Assembly: GCF_000764305.2 (NCBI RefSeq)
Contig: NW_025935151.1
Coordinates: 310,001-374,000, forward strand
Direction: 5' to 3'
Source: Hyalella azteca
Lineage: Eukaryota; Arthropoda; Malacostraca; Amphipoda; Hyalellidae
Length of the DNA stretch: 64,000 nucleotides
Position 1 is the stretch's first letter; every line of letters begins with the position of its first letter. This document shows, piece after piece, positions 1-11,461 of this stretch. Below the pieces are notes generated by a model. That model was not told the DNA's origin, made no database searches, and saw only the letters and a list, made by a program, of their open reading frames with translations. The position numbers and the translations under genes were made by a program.

Positions 1-1060
1 AGCTTGAAGCTTTGCGACCCCCTAATAAGGTTTACTGAAATCGTTCAAGGGAATGTTCTTTTTCATCAAATATGACTCTTCATCAAATGATCGTCCAAAC
101 ATCAATTCAGACAAAGTAAGTTCCGACCTGAACCAAAATACTGCATCTAAACTGCCGCTAAAAGAAATATTTAATTAACAAAAGCTTCGTTCAGTTCTCA
201 TTATAGCCGGGATTTTCCCTTTCCCTTATTGTTGATGCGTTATGCATCCGTCATTGTTCCCTCGCTAGCAACCTAATGAAGGGTCGAACTTTCGTAATGA
301 TATAAGGAGCGATTAATTCCCTCCGTGAACACAAAAGCAAATTTTGAATCATAACACAGTTTCAAAAGTTCACACTTTGCTTATTTATTTATGCTTTGTT
401 ATTTGGATAATGATGTACGCGTATTTTATTCTGTAGAATATTAGTCAATTTTCAAAAATGCGCTTCTGAATGTTTACCATTGTTTTTGCATGGGAGCCCT
501 ACTGAAAATAATGTAATGATAAATCATAAAAGAGTGGAACGACACAAGAGCGTTTCAAATATCGAGATCATCTATTTAATTAAAGAAGGAAAATATTGAA
601 TACGTACAACAGATAATGACAATATAAGTTGATGAAATTTGAAACATTTCTAGATCACGTGAACGTAGAAGAATAAATTTAATCAATAACCGTTACCACT
701 ATATCGCTCTAAATTGCCCTCTGAACATTTGCAACTCATTCATCAAAGATATTCTTTCGAGTTATTCAGTGCATGCAGCTGAATTTCCAGCCCTATCATA
801 TCGTACGTGTTACGCTTTCAAAGTTTCTTTACCATGATTTTCTCAATAAAACTTCTGTTCTCTATAGAATTTCGCTCATTTAAAATGTGATTTTTCCATT
901 GAACTTTCCGTTATGTACACTCATTACTCAAATTATCACTCGAAACTTTTGACTTACGAAGTGGGATTCGTCAAAATACATCCTAAGGGCAGACCACGTA
1001 AGTGAAAAAAAAAAGAAAAAATTGTTTTAATCCCAGGAACGTTATGTGATTATATCAAAT
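1..1060. other. AT-rich stretch, nothing recognised
   Basis: Unique-looking AT-rich sequence with short A and T runs. I see no open frame above chance, no tandem repeat and no RNA-gene-like structure. Confidence 0.6.
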
Positions 1061-1065
1061 TTAGG

Positions 1066-1143
1066 ACGTCCCGGTCCATGCCCACGCTGATGCGCCACCT
1101 TCGTCGTTCGCCGACCTCAAGCTATCGATGTATAAGTCGCCCA
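1066..1143 (+). repeat. GC-rich dispersed segment, copy A
   Basis: A GC-rich islet homologous to 11026-11100. The core at 1083-1107 matches 11036-11060 at 24 of 25 bases, and weaker similarity continues for about 50 bases to the right. On the plus strand one frame is open from an AAATTTAG acceptor-like site at 1064 through about 1224 (begins D-V-P-V-H-A, contains HADAPPSS). The other copy keeps HADAPPSS in the same frame but reaches a stop soon after. On the minus strand both copies share DEGGASA. This could be a degraded transposon coding end or a duplicated exon; there is no family assignment. Confidence 0.45.
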
Positions 1144-1199
1144 CTCCACTGAGGCTCGGATACGAGTTAACGCCATCATGGGTGTGGTACGTGGTTCAA

Positions 1200-2375
1200 G
1201 ATCGAGGCTTAAAAACAAGCAAGAATTAATTTTTTAAGTGACTTCCCTAGCCTAGCTGTTACCTCCACCTAAAAGCTTTTTAATTGCAAGAAACGTGCTG
1301 GTACACTAAACTGTTACTTATAACCTCTCCGTTGATTATCCCGAAGTTCACATTAATCTTTTCTGTGTAAAATCGCAAATAAGAAAAAAAATTGAAGTTA
1401 CAAATACCAATAAACTGATTTCACTCAAATTCGGCCAGTGCAATTCATCTCGGGTCGCACAGCTGATTGGATTAAAAAATAATTACCGAGTCATTGGAAG
1501 GGCAAAGCAAGGCGTGGTCTTCGGGTCTGAAGATTTGCCCTCAGACCATCAGTTTTGGCGTGCTGCAGCACCACCAATTAGTGAAGGAAGTACCGATTTT
1601 TCAGTAATGACTGCCATTGTACTTTCATCAACGCGCGACTGAAAAACGCAGGCTTTTTCATCTCAAAGTAAGACTGCAAAATACAGGGGGATATTTCCCT
1701 GGCTGAACAAGGGTTGGAATGACATGTGATACGGCAGACATGATCTGAATATTGAGGGCGCGTAATTGGATGATTTCATTCATTATTAACCATTCTCAGA
1801 TCGAGGGCTGCAAAATGTGTCGACTCGGGATAAAGACCTCAATTAGCAGTGATGATATCTGAATGCTGTTCAATATGTTCATTTAAAATAGTTCAAATGT
1901 ATAAATTTAATTAGAACGATGTATAAATTTAATTTGAATCGTTCAGCGTACGTCATACGCGTGAAACCATGGTTTTATTATTACTAGTCATACTATGCTT
2001 TTGGAATACACTCTGAAATACACTCTTTCATTCGCGAATGACATATTAATTGACATTTTTTCGGGGTAAATAATAAATCTAAAGTGGATATTTCTGATAC
2101 TTATTAAATTTAGTTATTGGTTCTTTGCTCAATTTCTTGTCATGTGAGTATATGCCATCTATTTTTGCTTTTATTATTGTATGTTGCTACCTATTATGCT
2201 GTCTTTGTGATTATATTGGACGATATTTACTGACGCTTGCCAGTAAATTAAGTTGTCCGTGAGTTCACACGAACATTGTGGCTTATATTCGTAATTGAAG
2301 ATCAGAGAAAAATACTTTGCACGACGGTACCTATTAACAGGCTTTAATTAGGCTGTTAATGGCATCACTCATATT
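1200..2375. other. AT-rich stretch, nothing recognised
   Basis: No supported gene. There is a slightly GC-richer patch at 1440-1720 with only short open frames. An 8-bp inverted repeat (ATTTACTG / CAGTAAAT) lies at 2225-2248 with an 8-nt loop, within chance expectation. Confidence 0.5.
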
Positions 2376-2456
2376 TATTTATTTTTTATTTACATTCTGT
2401 GTCAAGTAAATTTATTTACAGTTTATTTACAGTTAATTAAGTGAAATTTATTTACT
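2372..2456. repeat. Short TTTATTTAC repeat cluster
   Basis: The motif TTTATTTAC occurs about four times within 80 bases, two of them immediately adjacent as TTTATTTACAG. It looks like simple-sequence drift rather than a defined element. Confidence 0.5.
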
Positions 2457-3174
2457 TTTCGTCTCAAATAAAATTTTCACGCATAACGCATAATCAACTA
2501 AAGTCACTTCAATCAAAAAGAAACTAATTAAAATTCGTCATCGGAAAGTTGAATTTGTATTTTCTATTTTCAATCTTCTTTGCGGATGAATTACAGCACA
2601 TTTTCCGGTCTCTATTCTGTCTTTCTCAGAGAGCTGAATGAAAAGTGTAGAGCAAAAATATGTCTACAGAGGAACGGTGTCTGTGCGCCAGTAAAATTGA
2701 TCCATTACGCACAGTGACGTCTTTATCGCAGTGGCTTCTTGTATTATGTTTCTAGGGCGCGAATAGAGGCGCTCTGTTCAACAGGTTGATTATTTTTCCA
2801 AGCCGCTTGTCTGATCACAGACACCATTAATGCCTTCATTTAATTTAACGTGATGCTCCAGTGCACTTTATATGTAAATCTATCTTCGTATATTCGACAC
2901 ATTTACCTTCATTGCGATTCTGCTAAAATTATACTTAATAGAACTTCCATTAATCCGAACAGCTATTTAAGGCTTTGTTTTTGTTACATTAAACCTTACG
3001 TTAAACCGCCACCGCACACAATTTACTTCTGTTCTATACCGCCTAAGTAAAACATAAACTTTTATCAGAGCAGACAAATAGTCCCTTATTTTTACGAATG
3101 AAGTCAACATTAGCGAATTTACGTTCATGTGTGGGTGTAATTGATTTGAGTGAATTTTTCATCCCTGATTTTTT

Positions 3175-3224
3175 GTTGAGTATAATAAGTTGAGTATAGT
3201 AAGAGTATGTTGAGTATAATAAGA
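3175..3224. repeat. Short tandem repeat, GTTGAGTATAATAA-like
   Basis: Three imperfect copies start at 3175, 3189 and 3209; the middle one has ATAGT in place of ATAAT and extra sequence. A local slippage-type array of about 50 bp. Confidence 0.7.
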
Positions 3225-4840
3225 AGATTAATAAGAAAAATGCATGAAGATTTGACAACAACATCTACAAATAAGAGCAATGCATGTCAAAGTATCCACC
3301 ATCACTTTCTTCTAATTTTACGCTTTCGGATAATGTATGCTGCTCTCATTATTTAAAAAGGCAAATATGCATATAACATCCGTCAATCGTGTTTGGTGCC
3401 ACTTCAATTGAAATAATTTACATTGAAGCGAAAATTTTTTCTTCTCTATTTACAACGGATGTTCGTCTGGATTCAACGTCGAAATCACCGTGATAACATT
3501 GATGCTTAGGAGGTTTAAATCCTGTTACAACAGACTCGATTTGGCTCATATGATGACCATGAAAATAATAAGATTAACCACTGAAATTTCACAAAGATAG
3601 AAGAAATATTCGTACATCTTGCAAATGCAAATGTCATTTGCATGCAAGCACATTTATTTCGTATTTAATATTCTATTATTTGGCAAAAATATATAAAACT
3701 TTCGTTTAAAGACATACCTCTTAACCAGTCGCTTCAGGATGCATGAATTTTACTTTTCATTATTTCGTACGTAGTGCTTACTTTATTTTCATTCAAAGTT
3801 ATTTTCAAGTTCTATTGTAAATGAGGAAAAATCATGCCTACCGGACTACCCAGTTAAAATAGTGATTCTTTAATCTTTAATTAAAACAATGAATTCTTCA
3901 TTCACACACCAAGCACAGAAATAAACAGAAAACATCAAAAGTAGCATAAAACAATCTTGTGGGCAAGCTGCAGATTCATTTATTTACTTATTCTTATTTT
4001 GATTATATATCCTTGACGGATTGAAGTGGATAACTTTGAATTAGATCCAATCATCTCGTCAGGTCGCTGGTGTAATTTCATTATTACTGAAGAGTTGTCA
4101 TCTGTCGTCATTAAAGCTGTCATCAACATCATTAGTCTGTGTTGAGCTTTGTGATGAGCTTATTAACTTTTTCCTGCGAGTAAAACTATATTATTTCAAT
4201 CCTGTCGTGGAATAGCAATTATTGGGTTTTTTCAACCTTTGAGCTGATACTTGTGCAAGTCGCTTTACAGCTTTGTTGTATTAATCGATTTCTTTTCAGC
4301 TCAACTGCAGAGGTAGGATCATTGACTCTTCGTACAGCCGTTATCATTTTAGATCATTTGAGCTGAGCCTCAATTATGCAGCGCTTTGAATATCCAGAAA
4401 CATAACGTCAAACGTTTTTTTTTATTTAAAAAATGTATCCTAAAAAGAAGTAGAAGCAGAGTTTTCAAATTTAGGGAGCGATAATCTTTTGAACAAACAT
4501 AGGAATAAATATATTGACTACAACGACTACAAATTTCTTAACGCTGCTTGCTCAAGCCACTAAAATTCATTGGAAGAACTCTACCTATTTTTCGATTACA
4601 AAAATGATTGAACAAATACTTAAGGGCAGTATTATTGGATACGAGCAAAACAAAAACAATCAGTACTTGCAAAATTTGTCTCGACGATGAATAATAAGCA
4701 ACCATATTCTCGTTCAAGTCTCTAGGCCGTGTCAAATGCACATTTAATTTTTTCAATCTCTAACGCTAGAAAAATTGAGATCGTTGTCTGATGGAATTAA
4801 CAATATACTTCTGACATTATAGTAGTTACACAACTTGAAG
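3225..4840. other. AT-rich stretch, nothing recognised
   Basis: No supported gene or repeat array. An open frame of 72 codons (4538-4756, minus) is within chance expectation for this composition. Confidence 0.5.
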
Positions 4841-4846
4841 GATACA

Positions 4847-4872
4847 TTTGGGATATACGAGTATATCCCAAA
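4847..4872. repeat. Perfect inverted repeat (12-bp arms, 2-nt loop)
   Basis: TTTGGGATATAC at 4847-4858 is followed by GA and then its exact reverse complement GTATATCCCAAA at 4861-4872. All 12 positions pair; the pairing does not extend outward. As RNA it would be a short tight hairpin; as DNA it is a 26-bp near-palindrome. Both strands therefore encode a similar FGIY..YIP peptide here, which is a by-product of the symmetry. Confidence 0.85.
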
Positions 4873-5394
4873 GTGCTTCGTGAATGTAGTGAATCTGTTT
4901 ATTGCTAGAAATCTGAGAGATAGAGTGCCTGTTATCAATAAAAAATCTTATGTTGTTTATTTAAGCGTCAATGCAGTGCATGTGGTGATAAAGATTTCGA
5001 TCCGTACAGTCTGCGACAATCATTTGGAAATTTAAGGATCAGCGTTAGTGGTGGGTACAAAACCGGAATGAAATGCAATATTTTATTAAAACTTCAGAGT
5101 AAAATGCAACATTCTTATAGGTTTCACTAAAACATTTTAATTGTTCTTGCTTCTACAAGTTGTTAATGTAAGCTCTGCTGCAGGTTTTAAAAGAATGTTA
5201 GGTACACAATATGCCCAGGCATTCAGTTAGAGGCTTTAATATTTTAAAAAGGTCGTTTCGACTCTAAGTTCTGTCTTTTAAGTGCAGTTTGTTCTCTGTC
5301 TATTGGGAGGATCGTGTCTTTTCCACTGTTTAACAAAGCTCAGTATAATAATTTGGGCTCTCAGTATCGTGTGAGCCAATTAAAAGTTTGCTCA

Positions 5395-5523
5395 TTAACA
5401 GTCGGGCTGCCCTGAAATGTTCACCCAAGAGAGACGCATTCTAACTGATTTAACACTGCGACGCCCACGTGTAAAATTGCCCTTGTTAACTTTACGAAGT
5501 TGCGCTTTGAGTTCGCCGACACG
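5395..5523 (-). CDS. Candidate 3' exon, unknown protein (42 codons plus stop)
   Basis: On the minus strand a good acceptor-like site (pyrimidine-rich run ending ATATTGCAG, AG at 5524-5525) is followed directly in phase 0 by an open frame starting RVGELKAQLRKVNKGNF and ending in TAA at 5395-5397. The product is basic, with no signal peptide or membrane segment. I do not recognise it. There is no clear polyadenylation signal just downstream and no matching upstream exon identified. A 42-codon frame beside one AG is not unusual by chance. Confidence 0.18.
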   Translation of the reverse strand, partial: RVGELKAQLRKVNKGNFTRGRRSVKSVRMRLSWVNISGQPDC

Positions 5524-6045
5524 CTGCAATATCAGTGAAAAATTACGATAATTATAAGAAATTTGAGTGAAGACAAAAACTCGTACGTTTTTATTCGTCA
5601 TTTTGAGTCAGTTATTGCCTTGAAAAATATTTAGCCAATATGATGATATCCAACCATATATTTTTTGGTATTTAATTTTAGTTTGAGAAAACTCTTGGTT
5701 TTCATTTAATTAACTTGATCGGCAAGTTCATAACTGGTTTCAAATGGAAATCATTTGGGTGTCCATTCCTTGCATACTTGAAGCATGCTTAAAAACTCAA
5801 TTGAACGAAAGAAATCTGAGTTCTCTTGCAAATGTAATTTTTTATAACCGTAAAAGTGGAATAACCGCAAAGTCAAATATCTACACTGTTTAAGGGTAAC
5901 TTTTCCTTATTTACAGCCCTGTTTCCCTGTCATCGTTGACATTTTATGAAGCCTAGACGATGCTGCCCTGGGCTAAACTTCTCACAGCGAAGTCCACCGA
6001 GAGTCTCCTCTGATGAAAAGACTTCTTTAATAAGACACTGCCTAG

Positions 6046-6349
6046 CGACAAGTTTTTTACGCCCAAAGTGGAAACTTGAACACCTGGAATGAGTGTCGCC
6101 TTGTCCTGCAGCAGACGACGCAAGATCCTATAGAATTTTGTACGTCAGTCCGCTTGGAGCTCAAGCAAGAGCTTCAGCATGGAATATTGTGCGTTCGTGG
6201 AACTCAAGTCTCTGAGACGTGTAGGAATGACTGCCATTCAGAGAACGAATTTCACAGAAAATTGCTCGTTGGTCGTGTCGGGAAAATCGTTGCCTCTTGT
6301 GCCTCCAGAGTCTAGTAATATCAGGTAGGTTATACCTACAGTCGTGCAT
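6046..6349. other. Coding-ambiguous patch open on both strands
   Basis: Plus strand 6046-6315 is open for 89 codons, but no ATG opens it. Minus strand 6349-6161 has a true ATG and 62 codons. GC is higher than in the flanks. The two readings are mutually exclusive and neither has a recognisable domain. A CAG-GTAGGT donor-like site lies at 6324-6330 just after the plus-strand stop, which does not help the plus reading. Confidence 0.15.
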
Positions 6350-7218
6350 GTGGCTCGGGGGTTCTAAGGAATTTAGATCTTTTATCTTAAGAGCCCGCCT
6401 TGTTTCAGGGGCCTCCTAGGAGTATCGCAGATACCAGAGTAATTTGATTCATCACGATACGATGCGGTGTCGCCATTTTAGCGTCTGGAGCTCGCAAGAA
6501 AAGATAATATCCAGGGCTTGCCATTTTTTTTATACTAATTTCTGTTTTTCGGTCTGTATTTATTCAAATTTCTATCATTGCTGGGGCAATCGGCGGTCTG
6601 AATTAAATGACAGGAAAGCACATATATTACGCTAAGCACCAAAGTACTAATAAACTTCAATTATATAGCATGGAATAACTCGAGGCTATAACTATGTTAC
6701 AGAAATGACTAATGTTGCGGAACCGCTTTTGAACATGAAAACTCAATTTGTAAACGAATGTTAGCTAAGATATCAATTTAAAAATTCTCTATCCAAAAAA
6801 TGCGAGCAATCTTTTCGCAGAATGATAAATCTTTTACCTTAAACTATAATTCGTATTTAAGGACATTCCAATTCTTTTTCACTAATTTAATCTATCTACA
6901 AAGCTGCTCGCTTCTCTGTAGCAGCTTGGAATGTCAATATATGCGACTGGGAATGTCGAAGAAAGCGGCAAAAAGCCTCAATATAATCAGAGAATTATCC
7001 CAGACTTCACATTGATGCGAAAAGCCACCCTGAAGCTCTCAGGCTGATGACAGAATGTAAACACTCCCTGAGGCTGAATTAAGCTAGTCTCGCTCGAAGT
7101 GACCGCCTATAAGAACTCTTAATAAAAGGCGGCCATAAAAAGGCAGAATAAAGGTTTATTGAGGTTGATGAAACGATGGCCAGCGATCCCGAGAAGTTAC
7201 TTGTCTGGATTGCCTCAC

Positions 7219-7321
7219 CTATCATTTGATTGAGTTGTAAATGGGAGTAATTTGTGTACACACTGAGGCCTTTTGCGGGCGCAATAGCAGTCGAACAATG
7301 CCACAGCAAACTCAGCAGGGG
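7219..7321 (-). CDS. Candidate internal exon, unknown protein (34 codons)
   Basis: The minus strand shows GAAGTTTTTCAG immediately before 7321 and GATAG-GTGAGG at the other end (exon last base 7219), an acceptor-donor pair 103 bp apart. The enclosed phase-0 frame is fully open and begins PLLSLLWHCSTAIAPAKG. No domain is recognised. The frame also stays open beyond the donor for a further 40 codons to a TAA at 7079-7081, so it could equally be one chance open frame. Confidence 0.15.
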
Positions 7322-7329
7322 CTGAAAAA

Positions 7330-8630
7330 CTTCCTCATCCGCAGATCTCTAAAAAGTCCGCGTTAAATCAACAGAATAATTAAGTGAGCGGTGTCCTTAG
7401 ATCTAGAGCCGTGAACGAGGATTAACGATCCTCTTCGTTCTTTGTGAGTGTCTTGATCGAACAATGAAAAATCCAGAGCAATTTGCTCGGGCTGAAGTCT
7501 ATATGAACGTCGCTTGAATCGTCGGAATTTTTGTGGAGCATTTCTTGGAGTTTACAGTAGATGGTGAGCCTATGTTCTGTGTGTTGTTTTTGGTTACCTG
7601 TTCAGCTTTGTTTCCATTTATATTATTTTGCAAAGAATTCCTGACACTCTTAAAACAAAATGATATAATTTTGAACATTTTGCTATTAATTGCTGAATGA
7701 CTCAACATAATTTTTGGCTGAGATGTTAAATTATTTCTAATAATTTGATTTATTTTTGATGAACTTGATACAACTAAAAACGTAAACATCAATATTACTT
7801 TCCCCCATCCTCTCGAGTCCAAGTAAATGTTCTCATCTTGATTCAGATCCCATCAAATGGGCGGAGGTATTTCCAGATAACATTCAGGACTTAATGGCGC
7901 AATTGAGTGTATTCTAAAGGGAACAAGAAGGTAAAGCTGTTGGAACAACACACAAAAGAGTCATGGGAAGGCAACATGAAGGATAGAGAGACTAAATCGA
8001 CTCCAGGTGCCGGGCAGGACAAATAAGTCTTTTTCACGTGGCTTCCTATATGAGGGTACCATGTGTATATTTCGCTATGGAGGTCCTGCACATAGGATTT
8101 CCTACGCAACTCAATACACTGGCAATTTTAAGCGACAACAAAAGAGGGAAAAAAGGATTAGATTGCCGATGAAGTAGCTGGGAAGTGCACATGGCTTAGG
8201 CTTGCTTTTTCTGTCGTCTTCGCTTCGCTGCACTTGAATGACGAAAATTTTTTAGCTGTTTTTAGCAACTTTTTTATCGCATTCCAACCATAGAGCATAA
8301 AACGAAGCCTACCACCGATTTATAATTTAGCATACGGTAAGAAAGTTTGCTAAAATCCACAACCCTAGTTTTGATTTCAGAGAATAAAATATATGCACAG
8401 CGACTCAAAAATTAATGATAAATTGTAAATCCATTGCACAATTACGGTTTAGAATGAGGATAATTCTACCACAGAATTTAAACTAAGCCGGCCTGGAACC
8501 AACAACGGACGCATGTTCTTCGTGCGATCGTTCTAAAAATATCGGAAGTTATTTCATTTGCTTTTGCATTTAAAAAATCTTCTATAAATAGATATAAATA
8601 ATCTATTTAAAATAATTCTCATGTCTGAGC
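7330..8630. other. AT-rich stretch with chance-level open frames
   Basis: A minus-strand frame at 7499-7822 appears to start with a signal-peptide-like hydrophobic run, but its first codon is TTG, the upstream in-frame codon before it is a stop, and there is no ATG in that position. I see no supported gene. Confidence 0.45.
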
Positions 8631-8637
8631 ATTATTT

Positions 8638-8675
8638 TCATGACATGAGCATTTGGTCATGTCTCATGACCAAAT
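8638..8675. repeat. Nested palindromes
   Basis: ATTTGGTCATG at 8651-8661 pairs perfectly with CATGACCAAAT at 8665-8675 across a 3-nt loop (TCT). Just upstream TCATGACATGA at 8638-8648 is itself a palindrome around a central base. Both share the CATGA motif, so alternative foldings are possible. Confidence 0.8.
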
Positions 8676-9156
8676 TTATGGTTCATTCAATGAGCAAAAT
8701 TAATCAAATAACATAGCATAGCTTAAATGCAAATTGTAGTACAATGCAAATTGAATGCACACTGCAAATTCACTGTCACCACAACGCATTTGGGCAAAGC
8801 TCGAAATGAACATCATGAATCTCTGATGTTATTCAATGTAAAAGATCATGTTAATAATCAAATTTAATAAATCCAGTTCATGGAAGTTAAAATTGCCCGA
8901 GCTTAGGTCGTGGCAAATGCTAACTTTAGGTGCGTAATCCGAATCGTTTTCGCTATTCCAGTGTCAATACATATGCTTCTAAAGCAATATGGCCATGATT
9001 GCTAATTAAATAGTTAAATCTATGTTTTTACATCAACACCTTGTTGACCATCCACTCATCCAGATCCTAAGGGTATGAGTAATAAAAATCTCAATTCGGC
9101 TAAAGTTTAAATCTTACAAACACGATTTGGCTTTTTTCAAATAGAAAAAAATATAG

Positions 9157-9308
9157 CAGTACTCACTGCAGTGAGTGACAGAGAGCGCATTTTCTCGTTG
9201 CCGAGTATCATGAATACTCGCGGCAACGTGAAGTCACAGACAGACAGACGGACGGACATGACGATCACAATAGCGCCTTTTTTCCATAAATGAGAAAATG
9301 CGTTAAAA
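9157..9308 (+). mobile_element. Dispersed foldback (MITE-like) element, copy 1
   Basis: This copy aligns end to end with 23746-23888. Landmarks in order: a perfect 16-bp palindrome ACTCACTGCAGTGAGT at 9161-9176; GTGACAGAGAGCG; CGCATTTTCTC at 9186-9196, which is the inverse complement of GAGAAAATGCG at 9292-9302 near the right end; an internal hairpin at 9196-9228; a GACA/GACG-rich stretch at 9237-9259; then CACAATAG, TTTTTTCCATA and the right arm. No transposase frame and no clear target-site duplication. Best reading: a short non-autonomous dispersed repeat. Class uncertain. Confidence 0.65.
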
Positions 9309-9360
9309 ATAGGTCATAACCATCTCTTTCGCAAAGAAGGTCAGCACTTTTTTATGTTTA

Positions 9361-9412
9361 ATTAAAAATTAAATTAATTAAATCAATTAATTTAATTAAT
9401 TATTTAGCAGGA
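9361..9412. repeat. AT-only low-complexity block
   Basis: About 50 bases built from overlapping TTAATT and AATTAA words with almost no G or C. Low complexity; not a defined repeat family. Confidence 0.7.
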
Positions 9413-9802
9413 AATTCTGCCAAAAAATTATAAGCTAAGTTTATGCCATTATCAGTTCATTAACTTAAGCCTTTCGAGGACTGACGTTGAGATAAACAAT
9501 TTAGTTTTGCGAAGTATCACTAAAAAATATATTTTATAACTCAAAGTTTTAAAAAGTTTTGAATGACTATCGCCTGTAATTTCCAGTTTCTATTCGAATA
9601 AAAATTACATGAAAACAATAGTTATATTTATGTTAATCCCTCATGAACGCAATAGCTTTGCTCTCCTCTCAAATTAGTTGTTTTAATTATTATTAGTTGA
9701 AAATATAAAAAATTGCGGGTTTTTAAGATCTAAGGTGTTGAATGCGAGCATGCATCATTATTAGTGGGATCTAGGCCTGGTTTTAGGGCACACAAGCGGG
9801 TT

Positions 9803-9808
9803 TATAAA
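9803..9808 (+). promoter_or_regulatory. Possible TATA box
   Basis: TATAAA inside TTTATAAACAG, followed by a GC-richer segment (9830-9960). No strong initiator at the usual 30-base spacing was seen, and the following frame starts with GTG, so promoter function is speculative. Confidence 0.15.
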
Positions 9809-10019
9809 CAGCAGCATTCATCATTTTGGACGCGCTATGAAGCGTGCGCCATTGAGACTGGCGTCATTAAGGGAAGTGAAGTGAGCGCTACTGCTATGCC
9901 TTCACACTGCGCAATGCTGCTCCCGTGTCGGGTTGTTCAGTATAGTTCAGCCGCGGTTTGTATACTTTTTATCATAATTACGGTACGTAAGTCATCAAAA
10001 TACTACTTCTAGTACGATC

Positions 10020-11020
10020 TTTTAATTTCTCGTGCGTTAAGCTTATATCTTCAACATATTATCAAAGTATCTCCATCTCAAATATTTCTTAAAGCATATT
10101 TTAAAGCAGCTTTAATTTGGGTATACTGTACCAGAGGCTCATTAACTCGATTTTCAAAACATCGACAAAAGTTTTTCTAATTCTCGAATTACGTAAAGAT
10201 TTTTAACACTATATCTTCAATGTACGATTGAAATCAAGACGAATAACGAGATCGATTTTTCGTTTCAACGATAAATCGTTCACGAACAAATGTCACTCAT
10301 ACACAAGTCGCGATATCTTTCACTATGCGGCCCATTAATCTCTCACACACAAATTCCAGATGAAGGTTTTGTCACCGGGGATTACCATGACCTTTTCGCC
10401 ATAAATCAAATATGCATGTTCATAACCATGTTAATTTCATTTCCAACACCAATTGATTTTCTTATTCTGATTATCCGGGTTTTAGAACTTGTTGTCCGTA
10501 GTATCCTTTAACAGTCGGTCTACTTTATGTTGGTGGCTTGCCTTAAGAGGACCTAATAATTGGGTGAGTGCGTAGGTAGGGCTTTAAAAAGCAAAAATAA
10601 GGTGCGAATAGTTTGATACAATAATCGCCAATGAGTTTCCTTGGTTTTAAGTTAAAATGTTTAGTCCATTTACCAAACTTCTGCGACGATTTAAAATTAT
10701 TCACTGCCTGTTAACTGTCACTCCAGTCTGTCAGCTGTAATTTTTACTGTTATCAAAACCTAATGTTAGCCAAACTATTTCAATACCTATTGCATCATCA
10801 TAGTTTTGCTGGTTCTCATGAATTGCTTTTCATTCATTTGGTTATAAAAAATTATTTCTTTATTTTTACTTTTGGTTAGTTTTTTTCCTATTTCATTGTG
10901 AATATTTCATTAATTGGTGGCATGGTTAAATTAGGATATTTATTTTTATGAAGAAACTATTTTATGTATTCAACCAGTCCTGCATGGCATGACCTTATTA
11001 CCTTATGATGAGTTCGGGAC
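10020..11020. other. AT-rich stretch, nothing recognised
   Basis: No supported gene, repeat array or structured element. Only chance-level open frames (the longest is 73 codons at 10290-10511, plus). Confidence 0.5.
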
Positions 11021-11025
11021 TTCCT

Positions 11026-11100
11026 AGTCCCCGGTCACGCTGATGCGCCGCCTTCGTCGTCCTCCGTCTCCGAGTCGTCGCTATAGGCAGGTCACCCCGC
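11026..11100 (+). repeat. GC-rich dispersed segment, copy B
   Basis: The partner of 1066-1143, sharing 24 of 25 bases at 11036-11060. Read on the minus strand it gives an acidic peptide, YSDDSETEDDEGGASA followed by a stop; on the plus strand HADAPPSSSSVSESSL then a stop. Copy B lacks five bases present in copy A near the left end. TATAGYGACGAC, part of the minus-strand reading, also recurs at 41196-41207. Confidence 0.45.
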
Positions 11101-11461
11101 CCTCTGGTCCCGTATGTAACGTTGGACGGATGTGTATTGATTAGGTATTATTTTTCTTCTACAGTCACTGCTTACCCCTCTCATGCTCCTTATAATACGT
11201 TTTAATTAATAAAACTATAATTAACGTCCGTTAATTTAAATTTTTCAATTGTATTATTCAACTTTGTCTACTATGTAATCACTCAGCTTAAAACGGACAA
11301 CCCATAATCCAATATACTTTATATTTGTTGTCATTTTATTATCAAATCAATTACAAATTTTACAATACGGTTGCCAGAGACATAAAGTGGGTCTTTCTGA
11401 CCCACTCGCTCTTACGGCGCCGGCAACAGCTTGACCGTCATTATCTCATACAAGCGTTTGA

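Noticed and set aside
7499..7822. 107-codon minus frame with a signal-peptide-like start
   Set aside because: The first codon is TTG, not ATG; an in-frame stop lies upstream with no ATG between, so the apparent N-terminus is not real.
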